DNA of 64,000 nucleotides from Burkholderiales bacterium (lineage in GTDB: Bacteria; Pseudomonadota; Gammaproteobacteria; Burkholderiales; Burkholderiaceae_F), in contig JADCGS010000001.1 in NCBI GenBank assembly GCA_020248865.1, forward strand, positions 186,001 through 250,000, read 5' to 3'. The notes beneath the pieces are model-generated. The model saw nothing but the letters and a program-made list of their open reading frames with translations, did no database searches and was not told the DNA's origin. Position numbers and translations under genes: made by a program. Of the stretch, positions 19,744 to 27,849 are shown piece after piece (the first letter of the stretch is position 1; every line of letters begins with the position of its first letter).

Positions 19744-21077
19744 GAGGTGGCCGTGTTGGCAGCGGTGGGAGTCGGTGCGGCAGCGGGCTTCATCGGCTGC
19801 CCGGCAATGTAGGTCTGGGCGATCACCCGGTCGTCGCCCAGCACCAGCAGGGCGAACAGTAGTTCCTCCAGCGAGCCGGCGCGCGCCGTACGCCGCGCCA
19901 GCAGCGGCGTGGCACGCAGGTTCAGCACAATGACATCGGCCTCGGCGCCGGGTTCCAGCGTGCCCACCTGCGGCCAGCCCAGCGCCAGCGCGGCGCCGCG
20001 GGTGGCCCAGTACCACAGCCGAAAGGCGTCGAGCGCCTGGCCGCGCAGGCGCGCGACCTCGTGCGCCGAGCGCATGGCGGAGAACATGGAAAACGACTGC
20101 CCGCCGCCGACGTCGGTGGCGAGCGTGACGGCCATGCCCGCCGCGGCGGCGGCTGCAAAGTCGAACAGGCCGCTGCCCAGGAACAGATTGGAGGTCGGGC
20201 AGACCGCCGCCACCGCGCCCCGAGCAGCCATGCAGGCACGGTCGGCGGCGTCGAAGTGGATGCAGTGCGCATAGATGGAGTGGCGGTTGAGCAGCCCGTA
20301 GCGCTCGTACACGTCGAGGTAGCTACGCGCTTCGGGAAACAGTTCGGCCACCCATCGCACCTCGTCGAGGTTCTCGGCCACGTGGCTCTGCACGTACAAC
20401 TGCGGCTGGGCCCGCGCGAGTTCGCCGGCAGCGGCCAGTTGCGCGCGCGACGAGGTGGCGGCAAAGCGCGGCGTGATCGCGTAGCCCAGCCGCCCGCGGC
20501 CATGCCAGCGTGCGGCCAGGTCGGCGCTGTCCTGCACGCCACCTGCGGCGGTATCGCGCAGGTTCTCGGGGCAGTTCACGTCCATCAGGCACTTGCCGGC
20601 CACCAGCCGCAGGTCACGCGCCAGCGCCGCCTCGAACAGCGCCTGCACCGATTGCGGGTGCACAGTGCCATAGACGCAGGCGCTGGTGGTGCCCTGCCGC
20701 GCCAGCTCGTCGAGGAAGAAGGTGGCCGACTCGGCGCAGCGCGCCGGGTCGGCATAGCCCGCCTCGGCCGGGAAGGTGTAGCGCTCCAGCCAGGAGAGCA
20801 ACCCTGGCGCCGGCGAGGCGATCACATCGATCTGCGGCAGGTGCAGGTGGGCGTCGATGAACCCCGGCGCGATCAGCGAGCCGCGATGATCGTCCAGGGT
20901 AGCCGTCGCGTCGAGCCAACGCGGCGCCAGGACGACGTATTCGCCATGGGCCACCACGCGCCCGGCTTCGATCACCAGAAGGCCATCTTGCACGAGCCGG
21001 ACCGCCCCGGCGCCGCCAGACGGGTCGGTGACGAAGTCGAACAGGGTGCCGCGCAGCAGGCGTCGGCCGACTATCAT
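19740..21077 (-). CDS. guaD: Guanine deaminase
   Basis: Predicted protein of 445 aa of the amidohydrolase family, converting guanine to xanthine. Zinc ligands are visible: HLHLPQID (His 77, 79), the QSHVAEN region, HCIHF and the late Asp in LATDVGGGQSFSM. PTSNLFLGSGLF and the Glu of SHVAEN are typical of the guaD subgroup. ATG 21077 with GGGAG upstream was preferred over a TTG at 21110. The gene is divergent from the cytochrome c gene and coupled to the FtsX permease. A purine role fits the BMP-type importer about 2 kb away. Confidence 0.92.
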   Translation of the reverse strand: MIVGRRLLRGTLFDFVTDPSGGAGAVRLVQDGLLVIEAGRVVAHGEYVVLAPRWLDATATLDDHRGSLIAPGFIDAHLHLPQIDVIASPAPGLLSWLERYTFPAEAGYADPARCAESATFFLDELARQGTTSACVYGTVHPQSVQALFEAALARDLRLVAGKCLMDVNCPENLRDTAAGGVQDSADLAARWHGRGRLGYAITPRFAATSSRAQLAAAGELARAQPQLYVQSHVAENLDEVRWVAELFPEARSYLDVYERYGLLNRHSIYAHCIHFDAADRACMAARGAVAAVCPTSNLFLGSGLFDFAAAAAAGMAVTLATDVGGGQSFSMFSAMRSAHEVARLRGQALDAFRLWYWATRGAALALGWPQVGTLEPGAEADVIVLNLRATPLLARRTARAGSLEELLFALLVLGDDRVIAQTYIAGQPMKPAAAPTPTAANTATS

Positions 21078-21184
21078 CGCCCGACTCCCGTGAGCCTGCG
21101 CCGCAGACAAACCCCGATTGTTCGGCCATGATCGCGGGTACGAGGTTCGATCAACGAGGACACGTCTCCTGTGAGTGTGCGCAG

Positions 21185-21517
21185 ATGAAACATCATCGTG
21201 TTTGGCTGAACGGCAGACTGGTGCTTGCGGCCGCGGCGATGCTGCAGTCGGCGGCGGCTGTCGCGCAAACGAAAGATCTTGAAGTGGCGTCTAAGGCGGC
21301 GTCCTGTAACGCCTGCCATGGGCCCTATGGCCGTTCGCAGGCCGGCGTCCCGACGCTCGAAGGTCGCAGCGCCGACGATATCTTCACGAGCCTCAAGGGC
21401 TTTGCGACCGGAAAGCGGGCGGCCTTTGTGATGCACCACCACGCGAAAGGCTACTCTGACCAGGAACTGCTCGATATTGCCACGTATTTCGCGCAGCAGA
21501 AGCCGAGGAGGCGGTGA
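21185..21517 (+). CDS. Periplasmic cytochrome c, FccA-like subunit
   Basis: Predicted protein of 110 aa with a Sec signal (about 1-27, ending AVAQ) and one haem-binding CNACH. A Met-containing sixth-ligand region (AAFVMHHHAKGYSD) is followed by a C-terminal helix with DIATYFAQQKP. Size and gene order, immediately ahead of fccB, indicate the cytochrome subunit of flavocytochrome c sulfide dehydrogenase (also called SoxE in some systems). It would take electrons from the flavin subunit in the periplasm. Its stop overlaps the next start by one base (TGATG), so subunit synthesis is coupled. Confidence 0.85.
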   Translation: MKHHRVWLNGRLVLAAAAMLQSAAAVAQTKDLEVASKAASCNACHGPYGRSQAGVPTLEGRSADDIFTSLKGFATGKRAAFVMHHHAKGYSDQELLDIATYFAQQKPRRR

Positions 21518-22827
21518 TGAAGCAGGATCGTCGTGCCTTTCTGTCGCTGGCCAGTGCGCTCGGCCTGGGTGCCTTCGCCAGCTCGGGCCGCGCCCAGGAA
21601 GGCGGCCGCGTCGTGGTCGTCGGCGGCGGCTTCGGTGGTGCCACCTGCGCCCGCTACCTCAAGATATGGCGTCCCCAGCTCGAGGTCACGCTGGTGGAGC
21701 CGCAGCCGGTCTACGTCGCCTGCCCGATGAGCAACCGGGTGCTGGCCGGCACCTTTGACCTGCGAGACATCACCCGCGACTATGGTTTCCTCGCGGCAGA
21801 CTACAACGTCCGCGTGATTCGCGCGAGCGCCACGTCCGTCGACCCTTCCAAGCGCGTGGTCGCGCTGTCCACCGGTACCAGCGTGCCGTACGACCGCCTG
21901 GTGCTGGCGCCGGGCATAGACTTCGCGCCCGATCGCATCGCAGGGCTGCGTGAAGCCATCGCCGCGCAAACGGTGCTGCACGCTTGGCGCGGCGGCGCGC
22001 GCCAGGTGACCGATCTGCGCAACCGTATTGCCGACATGAAGCAAGGCGGCGTGGTGGCACTGCACGTGCCGCGCGCGCCCTTCCGCTGCCCGCCCGGCCC
22101 GTACGAGCGCGTGAGCCTGATTGCGCATTACCTGTCGCGCAACAACCCCAAGGCCAAGCTGCTGCTGTTCGATGCCAATCCGGACATCCTGGCCAAACGC
22201 GACCTCTTCATGAACCTGTGGAAGGGCCGCTATCCGAACATCGTCGAGTACGTGCCCAACGCCGATCTCACGGCGGTGAGCAACGGCGGGCGGCGTATGG
22301 AGTTCGCGGTCGGCAGTCCGGTCAATGCCGATGTGGTCAATGTCATCCCCCCACAGCGCGCCGGCGACCTGGTGCGACGCGTTGGCCTCGTGCCAGCGGA
22401 TGGCAGTTGGGCACCGGTGGACTTCCTGTCGTACGAGTCGACCCTGATTCCGGGCATCCACGTCATCGGCGACTCGATCCAGAACGCGCCCGGCCTGCCC
22501 AAGTCGGGCCACATGGCCAATCAGGCCGGCAAGGTGTGCGCGGCAGCGATCGCGGCGCGCGCTGCGGGGCAGCCACTGCCGCAGCAGCCCGTCATCGCCA
22601 ACACCTGCTACAGCTTCGTCAGCAATACCGAGGCGATGCACGTGGCCGGGGTGTTTCGCTACGACGGCGGCAAGCGCACGATGGTGCCCGTCCAGGGAGC
22701 CGGCGGGCTGTCCAAGGAGCCGAGCCCGTCAGAGGCCGTGCACGCCTTCGGCTGGGCGTTCAACATCCTGCACGACACCTTCGGCGGTACCTTCACGCTG
22801 CAGGCACCGACGACCACGTCCGGCTGA
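21517..22827 (+). CDS. fccB: Flavocytochrome c sulfide dehydrogenase, flavoprotein subunit
   Basis: Predicted protein of 436 aa that oxidises sulfide in the periplasm and passes electrons to the adjacent cytochrome. A twin-arginine signal (QDRRAFLSLASALG) is followed by the FAD loop VVVVGGGFGGATCARYL. The Cys expected to hold FAD covalently is at about 69 (YVACPMSN). The redox disulfide pair corresponds to Cys 191 (FRCPPGPYERV) and Cys 364 (NTCYSF). HVIGDSIQ is the second FAD-contact motif. GAGGAGGCGG precedes the ATG. It is about 7 kb from the Sox operon and on the opposite strand. Confidence 0.93.
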   Translation: MKQDRRAFLSLASALGLGAFASSGRAQEGGRVVVVGGGFGGATCARYLKIWRPQLEVTLVEPQPVYVACPMSNRVLAGTFDLRDITRDYGFLAADYNVRVIRASATSVDPSKRVVALSTGTSVPYDRLVLAPGIDFAPDRIAGLREAIAAQTVLHAWRGGARQVTDLRNRIADMKQGGVVALHVPRAPFRCPPGPYERVSLIAHYLSRNNPKAKLLLFDANPDILAKRDLFMNLWKGRYPNIVEYVPNADLTAVSNGGRRMEFAVGSPVNADVVNVIPPQRAGDLVRRVGLVPADGSWAPVDFLSYESTLIPGIHVIGDSIQNAPGLPKSGHMANQAGKVCAAAIAARAAGQPLPQQPVIANTCYSFVSNTEAMHVAGVFRYDGGKRTMVPVQGAGGLSKEPSPSEAVHAFGWAFNILHDTFGGTFTLQAPTTTSG

Positions 22828-22843
22828 GCGCCTGCGATTACTC

Positions 22844-22879
22844 AAGGCAAGACGGGCGCCGCGGCGCCCGTCTTGCCTT
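22844..22879. terminator. 17-bp bidirectional terminator hairpin
   Basis: Perfect arms of 17 nt at 22844-22860 and 22863-22879 (left arm begins AAGGCAAGACGG) lie between the convergent fccB and BMP lipoprotein genes. A second hairpin, GGCGCGG-4 nt-CCGCGCC, lies at 22883-22900. The A/T ends of the large stem give short T-rich exits in both directions. Position and symmetry support a shared transcript end. Confidence 0.8.
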
Positions 22880-22914
22880 AGGGGCGCGGTTTCCCGCGCC
22901 TCGCGACTGCGCGC

Positions 22915-24051
22915 TTACTTGTTGCTCGCCGGCACCTTGCCGACCACGCCCTGAACGTAGAAGTTCATCTGGCCGAGTTGCTCGTCGGTCATGACGGCGT
23001 CCTTGCCGATGACTTCCTTGCCCTCGTTGGTGCGGATCGGCCCGGTGAACGGGTGGAACTTGCCGGCGGCGATGTCTTGGCCGCGCGCCGCCACCATGTC
23101 GGCCACCTCTTTCGGCACCGAGGGGTTGATCGCATCGAGCTTGATGGCGCCGTCCTTCATGCCCATCCACACCCGGCCCGAGGACCACTTGCCGTCCAGC
23201 ACGGCTTGAGCGCGCTGGGTGTAGTACGCACCCCAGTGGTGGGTCACCGCAGCCAGTTGCGCCTTGGGACCGAACTTGCTCATGTCGCTGTGATACGCGA
23301 CGGCCAGCTTGCCCTTTTCCTCCGCGGTAGCCACCACGGCGGTCGAATCGGTGTGATGCGTGAGCACGTCGGCGCCCTGGCCGATCAACGCATTGGCAGC
23401 GTCACGCTCCTTGCCCGGGTCGAACCAACTGTTGGTCCAGACCACGCGCACCTGCGCCTTCGGGTTGACCGAGCGAGCGCCCAGCGTGAAGGCGTTGATG
23501 CCCTGAAGCACCTCGGGAATCGGGAACGCGGCCACGTAGCCAAGCGTGTTGGTCTTGGTGCTCTTGCCCGCGATCATGCCGGCCAGGTACCGGCCCTCGT
23601 AGAAACGGGCGTTGTAGGTGGCCATGTTGTTGGCCGTCTTGAAGCCGGTGGCGTGCTCGAAGCGCACGTCCGGAAACTCCTCGGCCACCTTGAGCGTCGG
23701 GTTCATGAAACCGAAGCTGGTCGTGAAGATCAGCTTGTGGCCCTGCTGTGCCATGTCGCGGATGACGCGCTCGGCGTCGGCCGCCTCGCTCACCTTTTCG
23801 ACGAAGCTGGTCGTGACCCTCTCACCCAGGTTCTTCGCCATCTCCTCGCGGCCGCGGTTGTGCTGCGAGGTCCAGCCTGCCTCGCCGATCGGGCTCACGT
23901 AGACGAAGCCGATCTTGACGGGGTCGGGCTTCTTGGGCTCCTCTTTCTTGGCTTCGGCCTTGGGGGCGGGGGCTTCCTGCTTGCCGCAGGCCGCGACGAG
24001 CACTGCGGCCACACCGAGGCCGGCAACGGCAAACAGACGACGGGTCAACAT
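22915..24051 (-). CDS. BMP-family ABC transporter substrate-binding lipoprotein
   Basis: Predicted protein of 378 aa. It has a lipoprotein signal (RRLFAVAGLGVAAVLVAAC, Cys about 22), a Lys/Glu/Pro linker, then the BMP fold: VKIGFVYVSPIGEAGWTSQHNRG, LIFTTSFGFMNP and the ADVLTHHTDSTAV ligand region. BMP proteins bind nucleosides or related purines and deliver them to two-permease ABC importers such as the one encoded upstream. The start at 24051 has GGAGG upstream; an earlier frame extension would bury the signal. It is the last gene of the importer operon, 127 nt behind the permease stop. Confidence 0.92.
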   Translation of the reverse strand: MLTRRLFAVAGLGVAAVLVAACGKQEAPAPKAEAKKEEPKKPDPVKIGFVYVSPIGEAGWTSQHNRGREEMAKNLGERVTTSFVEKVSEAADAERVIRDMAQQGHKLIFTTSFGFMNPTLKVAEEFPDVRFEHATGFKTANNMATYNARFYEGRYLAGMIAGKSTKTNTLGYVAAFPIPEVLQGINAFTLGARSVNPKAQVRVVWTNSWFDPGKERDAANALIGQGADVLTHHTDSTAVVATAEEKGKLAVAYHSDMSKFGPKAQLAAVTHHWGAYYTQRAQAVLDGKWSSGRVWMGMKDGAIKLDAINPSVPKEVADMVAARGQDIAAGKFHPFTGPIRTNEGKEVIGKDAVMTDEQLGQMNFYVQGVVGKVPASNK

Positions 24052-24178
24052 GGTTAGTCCTCCGGGAAAGCCCGCGATTCTACTTCTCACCGGCAACGAG
24101 CCCAGACCGGGTTTTCACCGTACGACAGCGGTGCGGTGCACGCCCGGCCGCGGTGCAGTCCCGCCCGAAGCTGGTGAA

Positions 24179-25108
24179 TCAGGCGTGCGGATTGAAGCTG
24201 CGGCCCAGCGAGGCCGGCATGTTCAGGCGAATCCAGCGCGGGTTGCGCGAGATGACCGCCAGCACCACGATGGTGGCGATGTAAGGTGTCATCGACATGA
24301 TGTGCGAGGGCCATTGCACGCCAAGGCCCTGCAGATACAACTGCAGCATGGTGACGCCACCGAACAGGTACGCCCCCAGCACCGTGCGCGCCGGTCGCCA
24401 GGTGGCAAACACCACCACCGCCAGCGCGATCCAGCCGCGGCCTGCCGTCATCCCCTCCGACCAAAGTGGCGTGTAGACCGTGGACAGATACGCGCCGGCC
24501 AGGCCGGCGCAGGCGCCCCCGAACATCAGCGCCGCCAGCCGGATCAGCCGCACCGGGTACCCCAGGGCGTGTGCCGATTCCGGCGCTTCGCCCACCGCAC
24601 GCAGCACCAGCCCGGCGCGGGTGCGGAACAGGAACCACGCCACCGCTGCCACCAGCAGCAGCGACAGGTACACGAGCCAGTGCAGCGAAAACAGCATGGC
24701 CCCGAGCACCGGCAGATCGCGCAGCAGCGGGATGCCGTCGGCCGCGCGCGCCGGCAGGTTCTCGCCCGAGTAGGGAATGCCGATGAACGCCGACAGTCCG
24801 GCGCCGAACAGCGCCAGCGCCAGGCCGGTGGCGTACTGGTTGGTGAGCAGCCCCAGTGCGAAGGCCGCGAAGAGCGCCGCCAGCAACGCGCCGGCCAGCA
24901 TGCCGACGCCGAAGCCGACCAGGTAGCTGCCGGTGATGTGCACGCAGGCAAAGGCGAGCACGGCGGCCACCAGCATCATGCCCTCAACGCCGAGGTTGAC
25001 CACGCCGCTGCGCTCGGCCACCAGCACGCCGATGGCCGCCAGCAGCAGCGGCGTGCCGGCGTTCAGCGTGGCAGCCACCAGCGACAGCAGCGGCGCGAGC
25101 GCGTCCAT
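24179..25108 (-). CDS. ABC transporter permease, BMP-importer type (second permease)
   Basis: Predicted polytopic protein of 309 aa with about eight hydrophobic helices. VNLGVEGMMLVAAV, the family's EGMM signature, and LRAVGEAPESAHALGYPV, the coupling loop that contacts the ATPase, are present. It forms the channel together with the preceding permease. Its start overlaps the preceding stop by one base (TGATG), which points to coupled translation. Substrate preference, probably nucleosides, is inferred from the BMP lipoprotein. Confidence 0.93.
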   Translation of the reverse strand: MDALAPLLSLVAATLNAGTPLLLAAIGVLVAERSGVVNLGVEGMMLVAAVLAFACVHITGSYLVGFGVGMLAGALLAALFAAFALGLLTNQYATGLALALFGAGLSAFIGIPYSGENLPARAADGIPLLRDLPVLGAMLFSLHWLVYLSLLLVAAVAWFLFRTRAGLVLRAVGEAPESAHALGYPVRLIRLAALMFGGACAGLAGAYLSTVYTPLWSEGMTAGRGWIALAVVVFATWRPARTVLGAYLFGGVTMLQLYLQGLGVQWPSHIMSMTPYIATIVVLAVISRNPRWIRLNMPASLGRSFNPHA

Positions 25109-26202
25109 CAGGCGGCCTTAGTACCGGCTGCGCGCCAGCGCAATCGGTAGTGGATGAAGGTGTCGCAGGCCAGCAGGAAGAACAGCAGCAGGCCCTGGTA
25201 GACACCGGTAAGCGCGGCCGGCAACCCGAGGCGCGACTGCGCCAGCTCACCTCCAATGTAGAACAGCGCCATCACGAGGCTGGCGAGCACGATACCCGCT
25301 GGATGGAGCCGGCCGACGAAAGCCACGATGATCGCGGCAAAGCCGTAGCCCGGCGAGATGGACGCGGTGAGCTGCCCCACCGGTCCAGTGGCCTCGGCCG
25401 CGCCGGCTAACCCGGCCAGCGCGCCGGATGCCAGCAGGGTGAACCAGAGCACCTGGCGCTGGGAGAAGCCGGCATAACGCGCCGCCAGCGGCGCCAGCCC
25501 CGCCACCCTGATCTGGAAGCCGATGAAACCGCGCGCCAGCAGCACCCAGGCGCAGGCCGCGGCCACCAACGACAGCAGGAAGCCGAGGTTGACGCGCGCC
25601 CCGTCGATGAGCCGCGGCATGCGCGCGGGCTCGGCAAACAGCGCGCTCTGCGGAAAGCCGAAGCCGCCAGGGTCGCGCCACGGACTGTGCACCATGTAGC
25701 TCAGCAGCAGTTGCGCCACGTACACCAGCATCAAGCTGACGAGGATCTCATTGGCGTTGAAGCGGTCGCGCAGGAACGCGGTGATGGCGGCCCAGGCCAT
25801 GCCACCGGCCAGCGCGGCGGCAATCACCAGCAGCAAGATGGCGCCGGAGCTGTCGGGCGTGGCCAGCAGCGCCACGCCGCCGCCAGCCATGGCGCCGGCG
25901 ATGAGCTGGCCTTCGGCGCCGATGTTCCAGACGTTGGCGCGGAAGCACAGCGCCAGTCCTACGGCACACAGGATGAGAGGCGTGGCCTTCAGCAGCACCT
26001 CGCCCACACCGCGCAGGCTGCGCAGCGGCTCGAAGAAGAACACCTGGAACACCGCCAGCGGCGGCTTGCCGAGCAGCGCGAACAGGAACATGCCGCAGGC
26101 CACGGTCAGCGCCAGCGCAATCAGCGGCGACAGCCAGGTCAGCAGGCGCGACGGTTCGGGCCGCGCGACCAGCGCGAACGGCAGGGCGAGCCTCGGCATC
26201 AT
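25108..26202 (-). CDS. ABC transporter permease, BMP-importer type (first permease)
   Basis: Predicted protein of 364 aa with about nine to ten helices. The family signatures are FRANVWNIGAEGQLIAGAM and the coupling-loop region FIGFQIRVAGLAPLAARYAGFS. The first in-frame ATG at 26202 overlaps the ATPase stop (ATGA). A second ATG at 26199 is equally possible and would shorten the protein by one residue. It works with the downstream permease and the ATPase as one importer. Confidence 0.92.
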   Translation of the reverse strand: MMPRLALPFALVARPEPSRLLTWLSPLIALALTVACGMFLFALLGKPPLAVFQVFFFEPLRSLRGVGEVLLKATPLILCAVGLALCFRANVWNIGAEGQLIAGAMAGGGVALLATPDSSGAILLLVIAAALAGGMAWAAITAFLRDRFNANEILVSLMLVYVAQLLLSYMVHSPWRDPGGFGFPQSALFAEPARMPRLIDGARVNLGFLLSLVAAACAWVLLARGFIGFQIRVAGLAPLAARYAGFSQRQVLWFTLLASGALAGLAGAAEATGPVGQLTASISPGYGFAAIIVAFVGRLHPAGIVLASLVMALFYIGGELAQSRLGLPAALTGVYQGLLLFFLLACDTFIHYRLRWRAAGTKAA

Positions 26203-27701
26203 GCACTCACCTGCTGCGGCTGCTGCGACGGTTGCGGCCAGAGTCCGGCCATCCAGCGGCCGATCTCGTCCACAGTGATTTCACGCACGCTCACCGTCGG
26301 CGACAGGCGTCGCTGCGCCAGCACCATCAGGCGGTCGCAGACCTCGAAGAGTTCGTCCAGTTCTTCCGAGACCACCAGCACCGCACAGCCGGACAGGCGC
26401 AAGGCAATCAGCGCGTTGCGGATGGCCGCCGCGGCCCCGACGTCCACGCCCCAGGTGGGCTGGTTGATCAGCAGCACGCGCGGCGCGCCATCGATTTCGC
26501 GGCCGACGATGAACTTCTGCAGGTTGCCGCCCGACAGGCTGCTGGCGCGCGCCTGTGGACCGGGCGCCTTGACCGCAAAGCGCTCGATCACGCGTTGTGC
26601 CACGACCCTCATGGCCGCCGGCTGCGTGAAGCCATGGCGGCGCAGCGAATCGCCGGTGAGCAGCGTGTTCTCGGCCAGCGACAGGGCCGGCACGGCGCCA
26701 TGGCCGAGCCGCTCCTCGGGCACATAGCGCAGGCCACGTCGGCGCCGCGCCGCCGGACCGAGCGCGCCGATGGCCGCGCCGTCGAGCATGAGCTGCTCCG
26801 GCGCACTGGTGCGCTCGCCCGCCAGCAATGCCATCAGCTCGCGCTGGCCGTTGCCGCTGATGCCGGCCACGCCGAGGATCTCGCCCGAGCGCAGCTCGAA
26901 GCTCAGCGGCGGCGCGCCCTGGCCCAGGCTCAGGTCGTGCACCGCCAGCCGCACCGGGCCGCTGGGCGCGTTATGGGTGGCGATCTGCGGCGGGTCGGCG
27001 CCGATCATCAACCGCGCCAGCGACTGCTCGGTCTCCTCCCGCGGGTCGACCACCGCCACCACGCGGCCAGCACGCATGACCGTACAACGTGTGGCCAGAG
27101 CGCGGATCTCGTCGAGCTTGTGGCTGATGAACAGCACCGAAAGCCCGTCGGCGGCCAGCGTGCGCAGGGTGACCAACAGCCGCTCCACCGCCTGCGGGGT
27201 CAGCACCGAGGTCGGTTCGTCGAGGATCAGCAACCGCGGCGCAGCCAGCAAACCGCGCAGGATCTCCACGCGCTGCCGCTCGCCCATCGACAGGTCGTGC
27301 ACGCGCGCGGCGGCGTCGATCACCAGCCCGTAGCGCTCGCCCAGGCTCGCCAACTCGGCGGTGATGCGGCCCAGCGGCGTGCCGGCAGGCAGGCCGAGCG
27401 CGATGTTCTCGGCCACGGTCAGCGTGTCGAACAGCGCGAAGTGCTGGTGCACCATCGCGATGCCCAGATGCTGCGCGGCGGCTGGCGAGCCGATCGTCAC
27501 GGGCGCGCCGTCGAATTCGATGCGGCCCTCATCGGGAGCCACCTCGCCGGCGATCACCTTCATCAGGGTGCTTTTGCCGGCGCCGTTCTCGCCAAGCACG
27601 GCATGGATCTCGCCAGCCGCCACCTGCAGCGAGACGCCGTCGTTGGCCACCACGGCAGGGTAGCGTTTGGTGATGCCGGTGAGAGACAGGCGGGCAGTCA
27701 T
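26199..27701 (-). CDS. ABC transporter ATP-binding protein, duplicated (BMP-importer type)
   Basis: Predicted protein of 500 aa with two nucleotide-binding domains fused in tandem, as in sugar and nucleoside importers. The first domain has Walker A GENGAGKS, signature LSMGERQRVEI and Walker B LLILDEPTSVL. In the second, Walker A is replaced by GISGNGQREL, the signature is LSGGNLQKFIVGRE, and Walker B reads LLINQPTWGVD with Asn for the usual Asp and Gln for Glu, so it is probably degenerate. The ATG at 27701 lies 17 nt after the 3' end of tRNA-Ser and has no ribosome binding site. Confidence 0.93.
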   Translation of the reverse strand: MTARLSLTGITKRYPAVVANDGVSLQVAAGEIHAVLGENGAGKSTLMKVIAGEVAPDEGRIEFDGAPVTIGSPAAAQHLGIAMVHQHFALFDTLTVAENIALGLPAGTPLGRITAELASLGERYGLVIDAAARVHDLSMGERQRVEILRGLLAAPRLLILDEPTSVLTPQAVERLLVTLRTLAADGLSVLFISHKLDEIRALATRCTVMRAGRVVAVVDPREETEQSLARLMIGADPPQIATHNAPSGPVRLAVHDLSLGQGAPPLSFELRSGEILGVAGISGNGQRELMALLAGERTSAPEQLMLDGAAIGALGPAARRRRGLRYVPEERLGHGAVPALSLAENTLLTGDSLRRHGFTQPAAMRVVAQRVIERFAVKAPGPQARASSLSGGNLQKFIVGREIDGAPRVLLINQPTWGVDVGAAAAIRNALIALRLSGCAVLVVSEELDELFEVCDRLMVLAQRRLSPTVSVREITVDEIGRWMAGLWPQPSQQPQQVSA

Positions 27702-27718
27702 GGACGACGGCGGGAGTC

Positions 27719-27806
27719 TGGCGGAGGCGGTGAGATTCGAACTCACGAAGGGTTGCCCCTTGCCGGTTTTCAAGACCGGTGCCTTAAACCGCTCGGCCAC
27801 GCCTCC
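27719..27806 (-). tRNA. tRNA-Ser (anticodon UGA)
   Basis: 88 nt on the minus strand including an encoded CCA. Acceptor GGAGGCG pairs with CGCCTCC. The anticodon stem CCGGT/ACCGG encloses the loop CTTGAAA with anticodon TGA. A long variable arm (CAAGGGGCAACCCTTCG) and the T-arm GTGAGTTCGAATCTCAC are present, all typical of serine tRNA. It lies 43 nt downstream of the diguanylate cyclase stop and 17 nt upstream of the ABC ATPase start on the same strand. Confidence 0.98.
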
Positions 27807-27849
27807 ATCAGGGGGGCAAGGATACGCAAGCAGCCGGCTCTGTCTGCGG

